Of a DNA stretch of 42,138 nucleotides, positions 1-16,160 are shown one piece after another; position 1 is the first letter of the stretch; the number at the start of each line of letters is the position of its first letter. The position numbers were made by a program, and so were the translations under genes. This stretch comes from Brevundimonas naejangsanensis DSM 23858. Lineage in GTDB: Bacteria; Pseudomonadota; Alphaproteobacteria; Caulobacterales; Caulobacteraceae. The notes beneath the pieces were generated by a model that saw only the letters and a list, made by a program, of their open reading frames with translations, was not told the origin of the DNA and ran no database searches. The stretch spans positions 1 to 42,138 of the forward strand of contig NZ_ATXN01000010.1 in NCBI RefSeq assembly GCF_000421705.1, given 5' to 3'.

Positions 1-289
1 CTCCGCTTCGCGTCGACCACCCTCCCCATGAAGGGGAGGGAGAGGCGCGCCGCGCCTTGGTTTCTACCGCCGGCGCGGGCTGAGGATGTCGCCCAGCCGA
101 TCCGGCGTGCCGGGAATGCGCTCCAGGCGCGGGTAGCGCAGGCCGTCGTGGTAGTCGAAGTCGACCGTGCGGTAGCGGTCGCCGTTCTTGAGCAGCAGGC
201 GGATCGGGGCGTCGGTCCCCTTGGCGGCGGTGATGGCGTCGCGCAGTTTCTCGGCCGAGCCGGCGAGGTCGTTGACGGCCACCAGTTCC
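1..289. repeat. Left copy of 289-bp terminal direct repeat
   Basis: This stretch reappears at the right end of the window with a constant offset of 41,849 bases. I compared the two copies by eye and saw no difference, and the last 72 codons of the M61 protein are identical in both. The repeat covers the right arm of a palindromic element and the 3' end of the M61 gene. An exact terminal overlap of this kind is what a circular sequence looks like when written out slightly past its starting point. A second real M61 copy is less likely, because the tandem paralogue at 2285-4228 is clearly diverged. Confidence 0.93.
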
Positions 290-2073
290 CAGCCCGGCCC
301 GATGTCGGCCTCGAACGCGCGGCCACCCCAGCGGACGCCGGTCAGCTTATTCGAGGACGACAGGGTGAAGCCCAGGGAATACTGGAAGTCGTTAGCCCAG
401 CCCGATTGAACGCGCTTTTCATCGGCGGTCAGGCTGTCGGTGTAGGTCAGGCGGTAGCCGCCGCGCGTCAGACCGTCGAGCGGCGCCTTGGCGTCCGGCC
501 CGCTGGCGTCCAGACGGGTGCGCAGGAACGTCGCCCAATCGTGCGAGTGGACCGCGTTCAGCGCCGTCACAACGTCGTCGAACGTATAGCCGCGCGGCGC
601 CCATGAGCCGTCGTCGCCGCCGAAGAAGTCCTTGGCGAAGTCGTCCAGCGACTTCTTGCCGCCCGTCGCTTCACGAATGAGCGTGTCGGCGTCCAGCCAG
701 ATCAGCAGGGCCTCGCGATAGTAGTCGCCGGTGCCGCGCATCCACGAGGAATAGGGATTGCCGGTGCGATAGCCGAGCAGGTTGTGGTTGTTCGTATCCT
801 GTAGCGGGCGCCACTCACGGCCCGGCTGGTTGTCGTAAAAGGCCGCCACCTCGGCAAAGCTCGTCAGGATGTCGGCCTTGGAGGCTAGGCCTGAGCGCGC
901 CGTCAGCACGTCGCCCCAATATTCCGTCTGCCCCTCATAGACCCACAGCAGGGTGTTCTGCGTCGGAATGTTGTGGTTGGCGGTCAGTTCGTCGGCCGGG
1001 CGCTGGCGCTTGCCGTTCCAGGCGTGGGTGAACTCGTGCGGCAGCAGGCCGACGGCGCCCATACTCTTGCCCCAGTTGGTGAAGAAGTCGGCCGGGACCG
1101 AGTTCTCGGACGAGCGGTGATGCTCCAGGCCGATGCCGCCCAGCTTTGACGTCGCGGCCAGCAGGAAGTCGTAGCGGTCATAGGGGCGGGCGCCGAACAG
1201 ACGGTCGGTCTGGGCGACCAGATTTTCGAACCAGCTCAGTTGCTCGGCCGTGGGGGCGAGATCCTTGGCCGTATCGGCCATGATGTTCAGGTGGACGGCG
1301 CCTTCGCCGTTCCCCCGGCGCGGGTCGATGGCGATGCGCTGGAAATGGGCGCCGCCGAACAGGGGGCTGTCGATCAGGGTGTAGAGGTCGGTCGGCGCAA
1401 AGGTCGCCAGACCGTCGACGAAGCTCTCGGTGTCGAGGGCGACGCCGTATTTCCAGCCCTGCGGCAGGCGGATCGACGGGGCGAAGGTGATGCCCGTCGA
1501 GCGATAGCCCGCCGGATAGAGCAGGGCCTTTTCCCACTGCAGATTGACCATCTCGGAGGTCATGACGACGCGCCAGGTCGAGTTGTCGGGCTGGGTCAGC
1601 CACTGGAACTCGACGGTAATCTCGCTGACGCCCTGAGGCACCTCGATGTGGAAGGCGTAGGGGTCGATGGTGTCGCGCAGCCAGTCGATGCGCCCAGAGC
1701 CATCTGAGCCGCCGCCCTGGACCTTCACGCCCGACACCAGCTGGATCGGGCCGGTCGGAGCGTGGTTGCCCGGCAGGAATTTCGGATAGAGCAGGACCAG
1801 AGGGCCGGGCGCGACCGGGATGGTCTGGCGCACGCGGACGATCTTCTTCTCGACGTCGGTGGCGTCGACCTCATAGCGGATGACGCCGGGATAGGCCTCG
1901 GCCGTCGGCGCCGGGATCGGCGGCAGGGCGCGGGGCAGGGCCAGAGGCGTGTTCTGGGGCGTCGGCGCGGTCGGCGCCTGCGGGCCGGTCCAGTCCTGGG
2001 CGAGGGCGGCAGGCGCAGCGGAGGACAGCAGCAGGGCGAGGGCGGCGGCGGGCAGGCGGTGTGTCAGGGTCAT
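64..2073 (-). CDS. M61-family metallopeptidase with C-terminal PDZ domain (copy 1)
   Basis: Predicted secreted zinc aminopeptidase of the M61 (glycyl aminopeptidase) family, 669 aa. Residues 1-25 form a signal peptide ending ALA-Q, so the enzyme probably acts in the periplasm. An N-terminal beta domain is followed by the catalytic domain, with HEFTH at 346-350 (zinc ligands H346 and H350, catalytic E347) and the likely third ligand E380 in WVYEGQ. The last ~110 residues resemble the PDZ domain usual in this family. The open frame extends 111 codons further upstream, but that part is a translated palindromic repeat; the start at 2073 begins the signal peptide. It is the second gene of a tandem pair with the paralogue at 2285-4228, on the same strand. 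The substrate is unknown. The 3' end is repeated at the right end of the window. Confidence 0.9.
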   Translation of the reverse strand: MTLTHRLPAAALALLLSSAAPAALAQDWTGPQAPTAPTPQNTPLALPRALPPIPAPTAEAYPGVIRYEVDATDVEKKIVRVRQTIPVAPGPLVLLYPKFLPGNHAPTGPIQLVSGVKVQGGGSDGSGRIDWLRDTIDPYAFHIEVPQGVSEITVEFQWLTQPDNSTWRVVMTSEMVNLQWEKALLYPAGYRSTGITFAPSIRLPQGWKYGVALDTESFVDGLATFAPTDLYTLIDSPLFGGAHFQRIAIDPRRGNGEGAVHLNIMADTAKDLAPTAEQLSWFENLVAQTDRLFGARPYDRYDFLLAATSKLGGIGLEHHRSSENSVPADFFTNWGKSMGAVGLLPHEFTHAWNGKRQRPADELTANHNIPTQNTLLWVYEGQTEYWGDVLTARSGLASKADILTSFAEVAAFYDNQPGREWRPLQDTNNHNLLGYRTGNPYSSWMRGTGDYYREALLIWLDADTLIREATGGKKSLDDFAKDFFGGDDGSWAPRGYTFDDVVTALNAVHSHDWATFLRTRLDASGPDAKAPLDGLTRGGYRLTYTDSLTADEKRVQSGWANDFQYSLGFTLSSSNKLTGVRWGGRAFEADIGPGWELVAVNDLAGSAEKLRDAITAAKGTDAPIRLLLKNGDRYRTVDFDYHDGLRYPRLERIPGTPDRLGDILSPRRR

Positions 2074-2112
2074 GTTGAAGCTGTAGCGGCGTTTCCGCCG
2101 CAGCGCGACCTT

Positions 2113-2266
2113 CTCCCTCCCCTTCATGGGGAGGGTGGCTGAGGCCGTCAGGCCGAGGCCGGGTGGGGAGGGCTTGGCGATGCAGGACGCCGGTGCTTGA
2201 TCAGCCTTGCCGCCCCCACCCGGTCTTCGCTTCGCTCCGACCACCCTCCCCATGAAGGGGAGGGAG
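2113..2266. repeat. 154-bp palindromic element, copy A
   Basis: Two perfect inverted arms of 26 bp (starting CTCCCTCCCC and ending GGGGAGGGAG) bound a variable centre. Each arm is itself a hairpin, CCCTCCCC..TTCATGG..GGAGGG. A second copy at 41739-41891 shares both arms and the adjoining GGCTGAGGCCGTCAGGCCGA, while the middle differs. It fits a REP/BIME-like or MITE-like dispersed element. It sits 18 bp past the stop codon of the upstream M61 gene and 39 bp before the start of the next. Confidence 0.85.
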
Positions 2267-2284
2267 AGGCGCGGCGCTTGGCCG

Positions 2285-4228
2285 TTACCGCCGCTTCGGC
2301 GACAGGATGTCGCCCAATCGGTCGGGCGTGCCCTCGATCCGCTCCAGGTGCGGGTAGCGCAGGCCGTCATGGTAGTCGAAGCGCACCGTCTTGAAGACGT
2401 CGCCATTCTTCAGGATCAGTTCGATCGGCTCGGAAGCCCCCTTGGTGGCGGTGACCGCCTCCTTCAGCACGTCGGCCGAGGCCGCGCGGCCGCCGACGGC
2501 GACGACTTCCCAGCCCGAGGTCAGACCTTGCTCGAACGCGGGGCCGCCCCACAGGACGGAGGTGATCTTGTTCGACTTGTTCATCATGAAGCCGAGCGAA
2601 TAGGTGAAGTCGTTGCGGCCAAGCTCCTTGTAGAGGGCGCCCATGTAGCCGGACGGCTCTTCCTTGAAGACCAGGCGGTAACCGCCGCGCTCGATGCCGT
2701 CCAGCGGACCGCGCGAGCCGGGGCCGACCGCGTCCAGCCGCTCGCGCAGGAAGGCGGCCCAGTCGTTGGCCTGCACTCCGTTCAGGGTCGAGGTCACGTC
2801 AGCGAAGGTGTAGGGGGCCGGATCCCAGTTCCCGTCCTCGACGCCGAAGAAGGCCTTGGCGAAGTCGTCCAGCGACTGCTTGCCGCCCGTCCGCTCGCGG
2901 ATCAGGGTGTCGGCGTCCAGCCAGATCAGCGAGCCCTCGCGGTAATAGTCCTCGCTGCGCTGATAGGAACTCCACGGCTGGGGGCGGCGCTGGCTGATGA
3001 TGGGGTCGTTGGTGGTGTCCTGCATGGCGCGCCACTGGCGGCCGGGAATGTTCTGGAAGCTGGCGGCGGTCATAGCCAGCACGTCCAGCGCCTGCTGCTT
3101 GCTCATCAGCCCAGCGCGGGCGGTCAGGACCAGACCCCAGTACTGCGTCTGGCCCTCATAGACCCACATCAGGGAGTTCTGCAGCGGCTCGTTCAGATTG
3201 GGCGTCAGTTGATCCGCCGGGCGGCGCCATTTGCCGTTCCAGCTGTGGGTGTATTCGTGGCCGAGCAGGTCGCGGTCGGCCAGGGTCGCTTCGCGGTCGG
3301 TGAAATACTTCACATCGGCGCTGTTCTCGGAGGAGCGGTGATGCTCCAGGCCGATGCCGCCCAGCTTGTCGGTCACGGCCAGCAGGAAGTCGTAGTGGTC
3401 ATAGTGGCGCGCGCCGAACAGGCGGTCGGCCTGCTGGACCAGATTGCGGTGCAATTGGATATGCTCGTCCGAGGCTTCCAGCATCTTGGCGGTGTCAGCG
3501 ATGACGTTCAGCCGCACCGGCGACCGACCGCCCGGATCAAGGTCGAACTGGCGATAATGGGCGCCCGCGAAGACGGGGCTGTCGGCCAGATGCTCCAGCG
3601 TGATGGGGGCGAAGGTCGCCACGCCGTTCTCAAAGCTGACGGTGTCCAGCCCCGTGCCGTAGTTCCAGCCCTGCGGCAGTTTCAGCGTCGGCTGGAAGGT
3701 GATCTGGCGCGAATAATAGCCCGCCGGATAGAGCAGGGTCTTGTCCCACTGGACATTGGCCATTTCGGGGGTGACGGTGACGCGGCCCTGGCCGCCCTCG
3801 ATCGGCGTCAGCCATTGGAAGGCGGCCTCGACCTCGGTCACACCGGCGGGAACTTCGATCTGATAAGCCCAGGGCTGGACGGTGTTGCGCACCCATTCCA
3901 GTCGCTGGCCGTTGGCGGTGAAGGTCAGGCCGCCGACGTTGGCGACTGGGCCGACCGGACCGTGATGGCCGGGAATCCACTGGGGATAGAAGAGGATCAG
4001 AGGGCCGGGGCCGCTGACGGGGATAGTCTGACGCACCTGGATCAGGCGGCGGTCGATGTCGGTGGCGTCGACATCCAGCTTGATAACGCCGGGATAGGCT
4101 TCGTCCCTGGCCGTCGGGATCGGCGCCAGGGCTACGGGCAGGGCGGGCGTCCCGACCTGTGCCAGAACGGGCGCGCCCGTCGCCAACAAGAGGACCGAGG
4201 CGCTGGCGGCCAGGAGGAAAGGTTTCAT
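2285..4228 (-). CDS. M61-family metallopeptidase with C-terminal PDZ domain (copy 2)
   Basis: Tandem paralogue of the downstream M61 gene, 647 aa. The signal peptide covers residues 1-23 (ending VLA-Q), so it is predicted periplasmic. HEYTH at 324-328 and E358 in WVYEGQ give the full zinc-binding and catalytic set, so both copies look active. Shared blocks include FGARxYDxYDFLLA, LGGIGLEHHRSSENS and the C-terminal PDZ ending FDYHDGLRYPxLERIxGTPDRLGDILSPxRR. The central and N-terminal parts are much more diverged, so the duplication is old rather than recent. It lies 211 bp upstream of copy 1 on the same strand, separated by the palindromic element, which may act as a partial terminator. The substrate is unknown. 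Confidence 0.9.
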   Translation of the reverse strand: MKPFLLAASASVLLLATGAPVLAQVGTPALPVALAPIPTARDEAYPGVIKLDVDATDIDRRLIQVRQTIPVSGPGPLILFYPQWIPGHHGPVGPVANVGGLTFTANGQRLEWVRNTVQPWAYQIEVPAGVTEVEAAFQWLTPIEGGQGRVTVTPEMANVQWDKTLLYPAGYYSRQITFQPTLKLPQGWNYGTGLDTVSFENGVATFAPITLEHLADSPVFAGAHYRQFDLDPGGRSPVRLNVIADTAKMLEASDEHIQLHRNLVQQADRLFGARHYDHYDFLLAVTDKLGGIGLEHHRSSENSADVKYFTDREATLADRDLLGHEYTHSWNGKWRRPADQLTPNLNEPLQNSLMWVYEGQTQYWGLVLTARAGLMSKQQALDVLAMTAASFQNIPGRQWRAMQDTTNDPIISQRRPQPWSSYQRSEDYYREGSLIWLDADTLIRERTGGKQSLDDFAKAFFGVEDGNWDPAPYTFADVTSTLNGVQANDWAAFLRERLDAVGPGSRGPLDGIERGGYRLVFKEEPSGYMGALYKELGRNDFTYSLGFMMNKSNKITSVLWGGPAFEQGLTSGWEVVAVGGRAASADVLKEAVTATKGASEPIELILKNGDVFKTVRFDYHDGLRYPHLERIEGTPDRLGDILSPKRR

Positions 4229-4340
4229 GACGGCTATCTCAGGACGGCCGCCCCCAACGCGGCCTCAACAAGGAGGCGCAGACGACAATGTGTCGCAGGC
4301 GTCGTCAAGATGGATGACGATTCCGTGTCGATGCTTTCCA

Positions 4341-4454
4341 TCCCGCTCATCCCGGCGGACGCCGGGACCCAGTACTTTGGCTTCCGGCGCCTCGCCGAGG
4401 GGATAAGTCCCAGTGTGGCGCTCTCACTCCCGGCGTCCGCTGGGATGAGCGGGG
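4341..4454. repeat. Intergenic inverted repeat, ~27-bp arms
   Basis: The left arm (4341-4367, TCCCGCTCATCCCGGCGG...) and the right arm (4428-4454) are reverse complements with about one mismatch in 26, separated by 60 bp. Sequences of this type (CTCATCCCGGC-GGA/GAA-GCCGGGA) are familiar dispersed intergenic palindromes in Caulobacterales and Sphingomonadales. The repeat lies between the 5' end of M61 copy 2 and the 3' end of the FKBP gene, with no coding role visible. Confidence 0.8.
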
Positions 4455-4492
4455 ATTAGAGTTAGCTCCCAAATTCTATGCCGAGCGGCGCG

Positions 4493-5008
4493 TCAGCCCT
4501 GCGGATTCACTTCGAGCAGCTCGACCGTGAAGCGCAGCGCCGAGTTGGCGGGGATGTCCGTCCCCATCCAGCGCGAGCCGTAGGCCAGATCGGCCGGGAT
4601 GACGAACTCATAGGTCTCGCCCTCGCGCATCAGGGCGACGCCCTCGGTCCAGCCCTTGATGACCCGGTTCAGGGGGAAGGTCGCGGGCTCGTTGCGTGAA
4701 TAGGAGCTGTCGAACTCGCGCCCGTCGATGAAGGTGCCGCGATAGTGGACCTTGACCGTGTCGGTCGCGGACGGCTGGGCGCCGTTCGGATTGGCCTTGC
4801 TGACAAGGCGATACTGCAGGCCCGACGGGGTCGAGGTCCAGCCGCGACGCTGGCTGTTCCACATCAGATAGGCGGCCTGGCCGACCTCCCAATTCTCCTG
4901 GGTCGCGGGGCCGACCGACTCTCGCAGGCCGGGATAGCCGATATCCGACGTCGAGGCGCAGGCCGCCAACGACAGGGCGGCGAGGAGGGGCAGGGCGATG
5001 TACTTCAT
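4493..5008 (-). CDS. FKBP-type peptidyl-prolyl cis-trans isomerase, lipoprotein
   Basis: 171-aa FKBP isomerase predicted to speed proline isomerisation in proteins folding in the cell envelope. The start at 5008 gives a lipoprotein signal, with lipobox LAAC placing the lipidated cysteine at position 17. The FKBP domain covers about residues 60-168, with the core VKVHYRGTFIDGREFDSSY, FPLNRVIKGW and AYGSRWMG...IPANSALRFTVELL blocks. The frame stays open upstream to 5308, but those codons lie in the rpoB leader and lack a signal peptide. The gene is divergent from rpoB. It belongs to the short FkpA/Mip-like periplasmic group, without the N-terminal dimerisation helices of the larger Mip proteins. 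Confidence 0.92.
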   Translation of the reverse strand: MKYIALPLLAALSLAACASTSDIGYPGLRESVGPATQENWEVGQAAYLMWNSQRRGWTSTPSGLQYRLVSKANPNGAQPSATDTVKVHYRGTFIDGREFDSSYSRNEPATFPLNRVIKGWTEGVALMREGETYEFVIPADLAYGSRWMGTDIPANSALRFTVELLEVNPQG

Positions 5009-5331
5009 AACGCAAGGCTTATCACGCTGATCGAAACTGTCACCTGCTCGCGTGTGGGGGCCTTTATTTCGCCGAAGAAGGGCGTATATATGCGCGTCCC
5101 GCAGATTCCATGAATCCCGCGCGAAAGCGCCGAGGCCCGGTTTGTCGCCCTCCGACCGGTGCGAAGGCGTCGCCCCTCCCCAAGGGGGCGGATACATCCA
5201 GGCGTCCTGATCTGCGTGCGGATCGAGGGTGGACGTCGAGAGACATTTAACGGTCACGGATCGCCGGTCGGCGCGCCGTGGCTGCTGCATTGAGAGCGGG
5301 CCTCGCAAGGGGCCGCGATTGGGAAAACAGA
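5009..5331. promoter_or_regulatory. Divergent FKBP/rpoB intergenic region
   Basis: 323 bp between divergent starts. It must hold the FKBP promoter and probably an rpoB promoter. An AT-rich TATATA lies at 5085-5090, and a small GC hairpin, CGCCCC...GGGGCG, at 5171-5190. I cannot assign a -35/-10 pair with confidence. The gene before rpoB in the usual order is rplL; here the two are separated by minus-strand genes, so rpoBC cannot simply read through from rplJL and needs its own promoter. Confidence 0.5.
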
Positions 5332-9447
<4,116 letters not shown>

Positions 9448-9456
9448 TCGGATCAA

Positions 9457-9490
9457 GCGCCCTTCCTCGCCTCGGCGGGGAAGGGCGGTC
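9457..9490 (+). other. rpoB-rpoC intergenic hairpin
   Basis: Nested inverted repeat GCCCTTCC-TC-GCC-TC-GGC-GG-GGAAGGGC between the rpoB stop and the rpoC start. No T-tract follows, so it is more likely an mRNA processing or stability hairpin than a terminator. Confidence 0.55.
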
Positions 9491-9546
9491 CGCCTGTTCT
9501 CCTCTCTGAATGATTTTCGCGGGGCATTCCCGCAGAAGGAAAAAAG

Positions 9547-13740
<4,194 letters not shown>

Positions 13741-13770
13741 TCCGGGCTCAGACCTGAAAGACTGAGGAGG

Positions 13771-13798
13771 GCGGCGCCGAAAGGCGCCGCTCTTTTTT
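13771..13798 (+). terminator. Rho-independent terminator of rpoBC
   Basis: Perfect 8-bp stem GCGGCGCC-GAAA-GGCGCCGC with a GAAA tetraloop, followed by TCTTTTTT. It lies 30 bp after the rpoC stop codon. Confidence 0.93.
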
Positions 13799-13801
13799 GT
13801 T

Positions 13802-13868
13802 GGCCTATCGCGCTTCGCGCTGCTTGAGGCCGTTTGTTGGCCTGCCACGCTCTGGGCTGCTTGAGGCC
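13802..13868. repeat. Paired GGCCT...AGGCC palindromic repeats after rpoC
   Basis: Two 30-bp units, 13802-13831 and 13839-13868, each beginning GGCCT, ending GCTGCTTGAGGCC, with a variable hairpin core. Units of the same family lie after tuf (19613-19682, opposite orientation), and a degenerate single unit lies after rplA (35226-35246). All sit just past or next to terminators. They look like a REP-like family. Confidence 0.75.
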
Positions 13869-13909
13869 GTTGGGCGTGCGCGAGCTGAGGAGGGGCGTGC
13901 GCCGAAAGC

Positions 13910-14752
13910 CTACTGCGGCCGCATCGGCTCGCGCGGTCCGGCGGCGCCGGGCGTCATCGGGCGGCCGGAGGCAGGGGCGCCGTCACGGCGGGTCTTGACG
14001 TTGCGGCTGGAGTCCATCTGCATCGAGGAATCCAGATGGGCGCCCGCGCAGCCCGTGCCGAAGTTGGAGCCGGGGCAGTCCTGCGGCGCCAGAACGCCGA
14101 CGCCCCCGCTGAGAGGACGACGTTTGGCCTCATAGCGTTGCAGCTCGCGCGCGCCTTCGCGAGCGAAGCGCGTGTCGCGATCAGGATTTCCGCTGCCGGT
14201 GATGGGGCGCCGCGCCGCCGCTTCGGCCGCGCGCTCGTTGAAGCGCTCGTCGCAGATCACCCGTTCAGCGCGGGTCAGCAGTTCCGGCGAGCGGCAGCCG
14301 ACCGGAGACGTGCGCAAGGCGCGCGCTGTCGCGGCGGCTTGGCTTTCCGGCGTCACCTGCCAGGGATCGGCAGCCTGTTCGGCAGGCGGTGCGGGCGCGC
14401 CCTCCGGCGCTTCGCGGGCCAGGCGCGGGGCCAGCGGGGCGGGGCGTTCGGCGGAGGGAAGAGCGGGCGCTGGCTGGCGGCTGACCGGACCTGCGGGGCG
14501 GACCTGCGGAGCGGGAGCTGGGGCGACCGTAGGCAGGCGAGGCCGCTCATGGGGCAGAAGAGGGCGCGGCTCTATATCCAGATAGACGACGGCAGGGGCG
14601 GTCTGATTCAGATTCGGCGCCGGTCTGACGGTATGGAAGGCGAGGGGGGCCAGCAGCAGGCCGTGGATCACTACGGACGCGCCGATCGTTACCGCGCGTT
14701 GTCGGCCGGACTGGCGGCACAAGCTGAATCTGTCCAGAACCGCGACGGTCAT
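13910..14752 (-). CDS. TonB-like membrane-anchored proline-rich protein, function unknown
   Basis: 280 aa, starting at 14752 where GGGAGG lies just upstream; a longer frame to 14791 has no such site. The layout is a short cytoplasmic N-terminus, one membrane segment at about 19-40 (AVTIGASVVIHGLLLAPLAF), then a Pro/Ala-rich periplasmic stretch (~45-130) and an Arg-rich C-terminal part. The first half resembles TonB or TonB-like energy transducers, but I do not see the TonB C-terminal domain. Four cysteines in the periplasmic part (VGCRS, VICDE, QDCPG, GTGCAG) could form disulfides. It is convergent with rpoC and divergent from rpsL, and interrupts the usual rpoC-rpsL adjacency. The function is not recognised. 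Confidence 0.7.
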   Translation of the reverse strand: MTVAVLDRFSLCRQSGRQRAVTIGASVVIHGLLLAPLAFHTVRPAPNLNQTAPAVVYLDIEPRPLLPHERPRLPTVAPAPAPQVRPAGPVSRQPAPALPSAERPAPLAPRLAREAPEGAPAPPAEQAADPWQVTPESQAAATARALRTSPVGCRSPELLTRAERVICDERFNERAAEAAARRPITGSGNPDRDTRFAREGARELQRYEAKRRPLSGGVGVLAPQDCPGSNFGTGCAGAHLDSSMQMDSSRNVKTRRDGAPASGRPMTPGAAGPREPMRPQ

Positions 14753-15122
14753 GCGACCTCCCCATCCCTCAAGGAGAACATGGCTTTGCAAGCGTGGCGA
14801 TATGTGGGCGGAGCGTTGAACAGGACGAACGGCGTGCGATAAGGCGGACGCGTCTGCGAAACCCTTGACCTGTTAACGGATCGCGCGTAGAAGCCGCGCA
14901 CTTTCGAGAGGTGGGCGGTTCGCCGTTCGCTCAGATCGTGACAATCGAACGGACGGGCTGCGCCCGCCGGAACGCCCGAAGCGCGCGTTCCGGTTTTTCT
15001 GTTTGGGCGTCTCGTTCGGCTCGATAACACCCGGGCGGGGCTTCGGTCCCGTTCAAAAGAAGGCTCATGAGGCGCTCCGGTCGAAAGACACACGCCTCCA
15101 CATCGAAAAGAGACGAATTCGA
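14753..15122 (+). promoter_or_regulatory. rpsL (str operon) promoter and leader
   Basis: A promoter-like pair TTGACC (14865-14870), 17-bp spacer, TAGAAG (14888-14893) points toward rpsL, leaving a ~225-nt leader. The leader contains a GC-rich inverted segment (GCGCCCGCCGGAACG...CGCGCGTTCCGG, about 14959-14993) and could carry ribosomal-protein feedback control. No other gene is visible in this 370-bp gap. Confidence 0.5.
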
Positions 15123-15497
15123 ATGCCCACGATCAACCAGCTGATCCGCAAGCCCCGCAAGCCGAAGCCGGTCCGTAACAAGGTCCCGGCCCTGGAAGGT
15201 TCGCCCCAGCGCCGCGGCGTCTGCACCCGCGTCTACACCACGACCCCGAAGAAGCCGAACTCGGCTCTGCGTAAGGTCGCCAAGGTCCGTCTGGCCAAGA
15301 ACGGCGTCGAAGCCGTGTGCTACATCCCCGGCGAAGGCCACAACCTGCAGGAGCACTCGGTCGTGCTGATCCGCGGCGGCCGCGTGAAGGACTTGCCCGG
15401 CGTTCGCTACCACATCCTGCGCGGCGTGCTCGACACCCAGGGCGTCAAGGACCGCAAGCAGCGTCGTTCGCACTACGGCGCCAAGCGTCCGAAGTAA
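15123..15497 (+). CDS. rpsL: 30S ribosomal protein S12
   Basis: 124-aa S12, part of the decoding centre. [12 protein letters not shown] is the standard N-terminus, which fixes the start at 15123; the open frame runs 40 codons further upstream without conserved sequence. The lysines linked to streptomycin resistance are wild type (PKKPNSA and [11 protein letters not shown] contexts). It is the first gene of the str operon rpsL-rpsG-fusA-tuf. Confidence 0.98.
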   Translation: MPTINQLIRKPRKPKPVRNKVPALEGSPQRRGVCTRVYTTTPKKPNSALRKVAKVRLAKNGVEAVCYIPGEGHNLQEHSVVLIRGGRVKDLPGVRYHILRGVLDTQGVKDRKQRRSHYGAKRPK

Positions 15498-15525
15498 TCC
15501 GCTCCTTAGCGCCCTACAGATTTAA

Positions 15526-16011
<486 letters not shown>

Positions 16012-16160
16012 ACGTCTTAAAACCGTCCCTGTTCTTCGGATAATGGGGCGGTCGCTAATCAGACGATCCGGCGCGGGCGTTCAGACTGAACTGCCCGCGC
16101 CGTCATATCCGACACCCTAGGGCGCTCGCGCGTCCGCGAAGCTCCCGGAAGGCAAATCGA

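Noticed and set aside
2207..4459. 750-aa open frame opposite M61 copy 2
   Set aside because: It begins inside the palindromic element, runs into the inverted repeat and has no domain; the minus-strand gene has a signal peptide and catalytic motifs.
5278..5331. Upstream GTG start of rpoB adding 18 codons
   Set aside because: The extra residues are not like any RpoB N-terminus; ATG at 5332 is closer to the conserved start.
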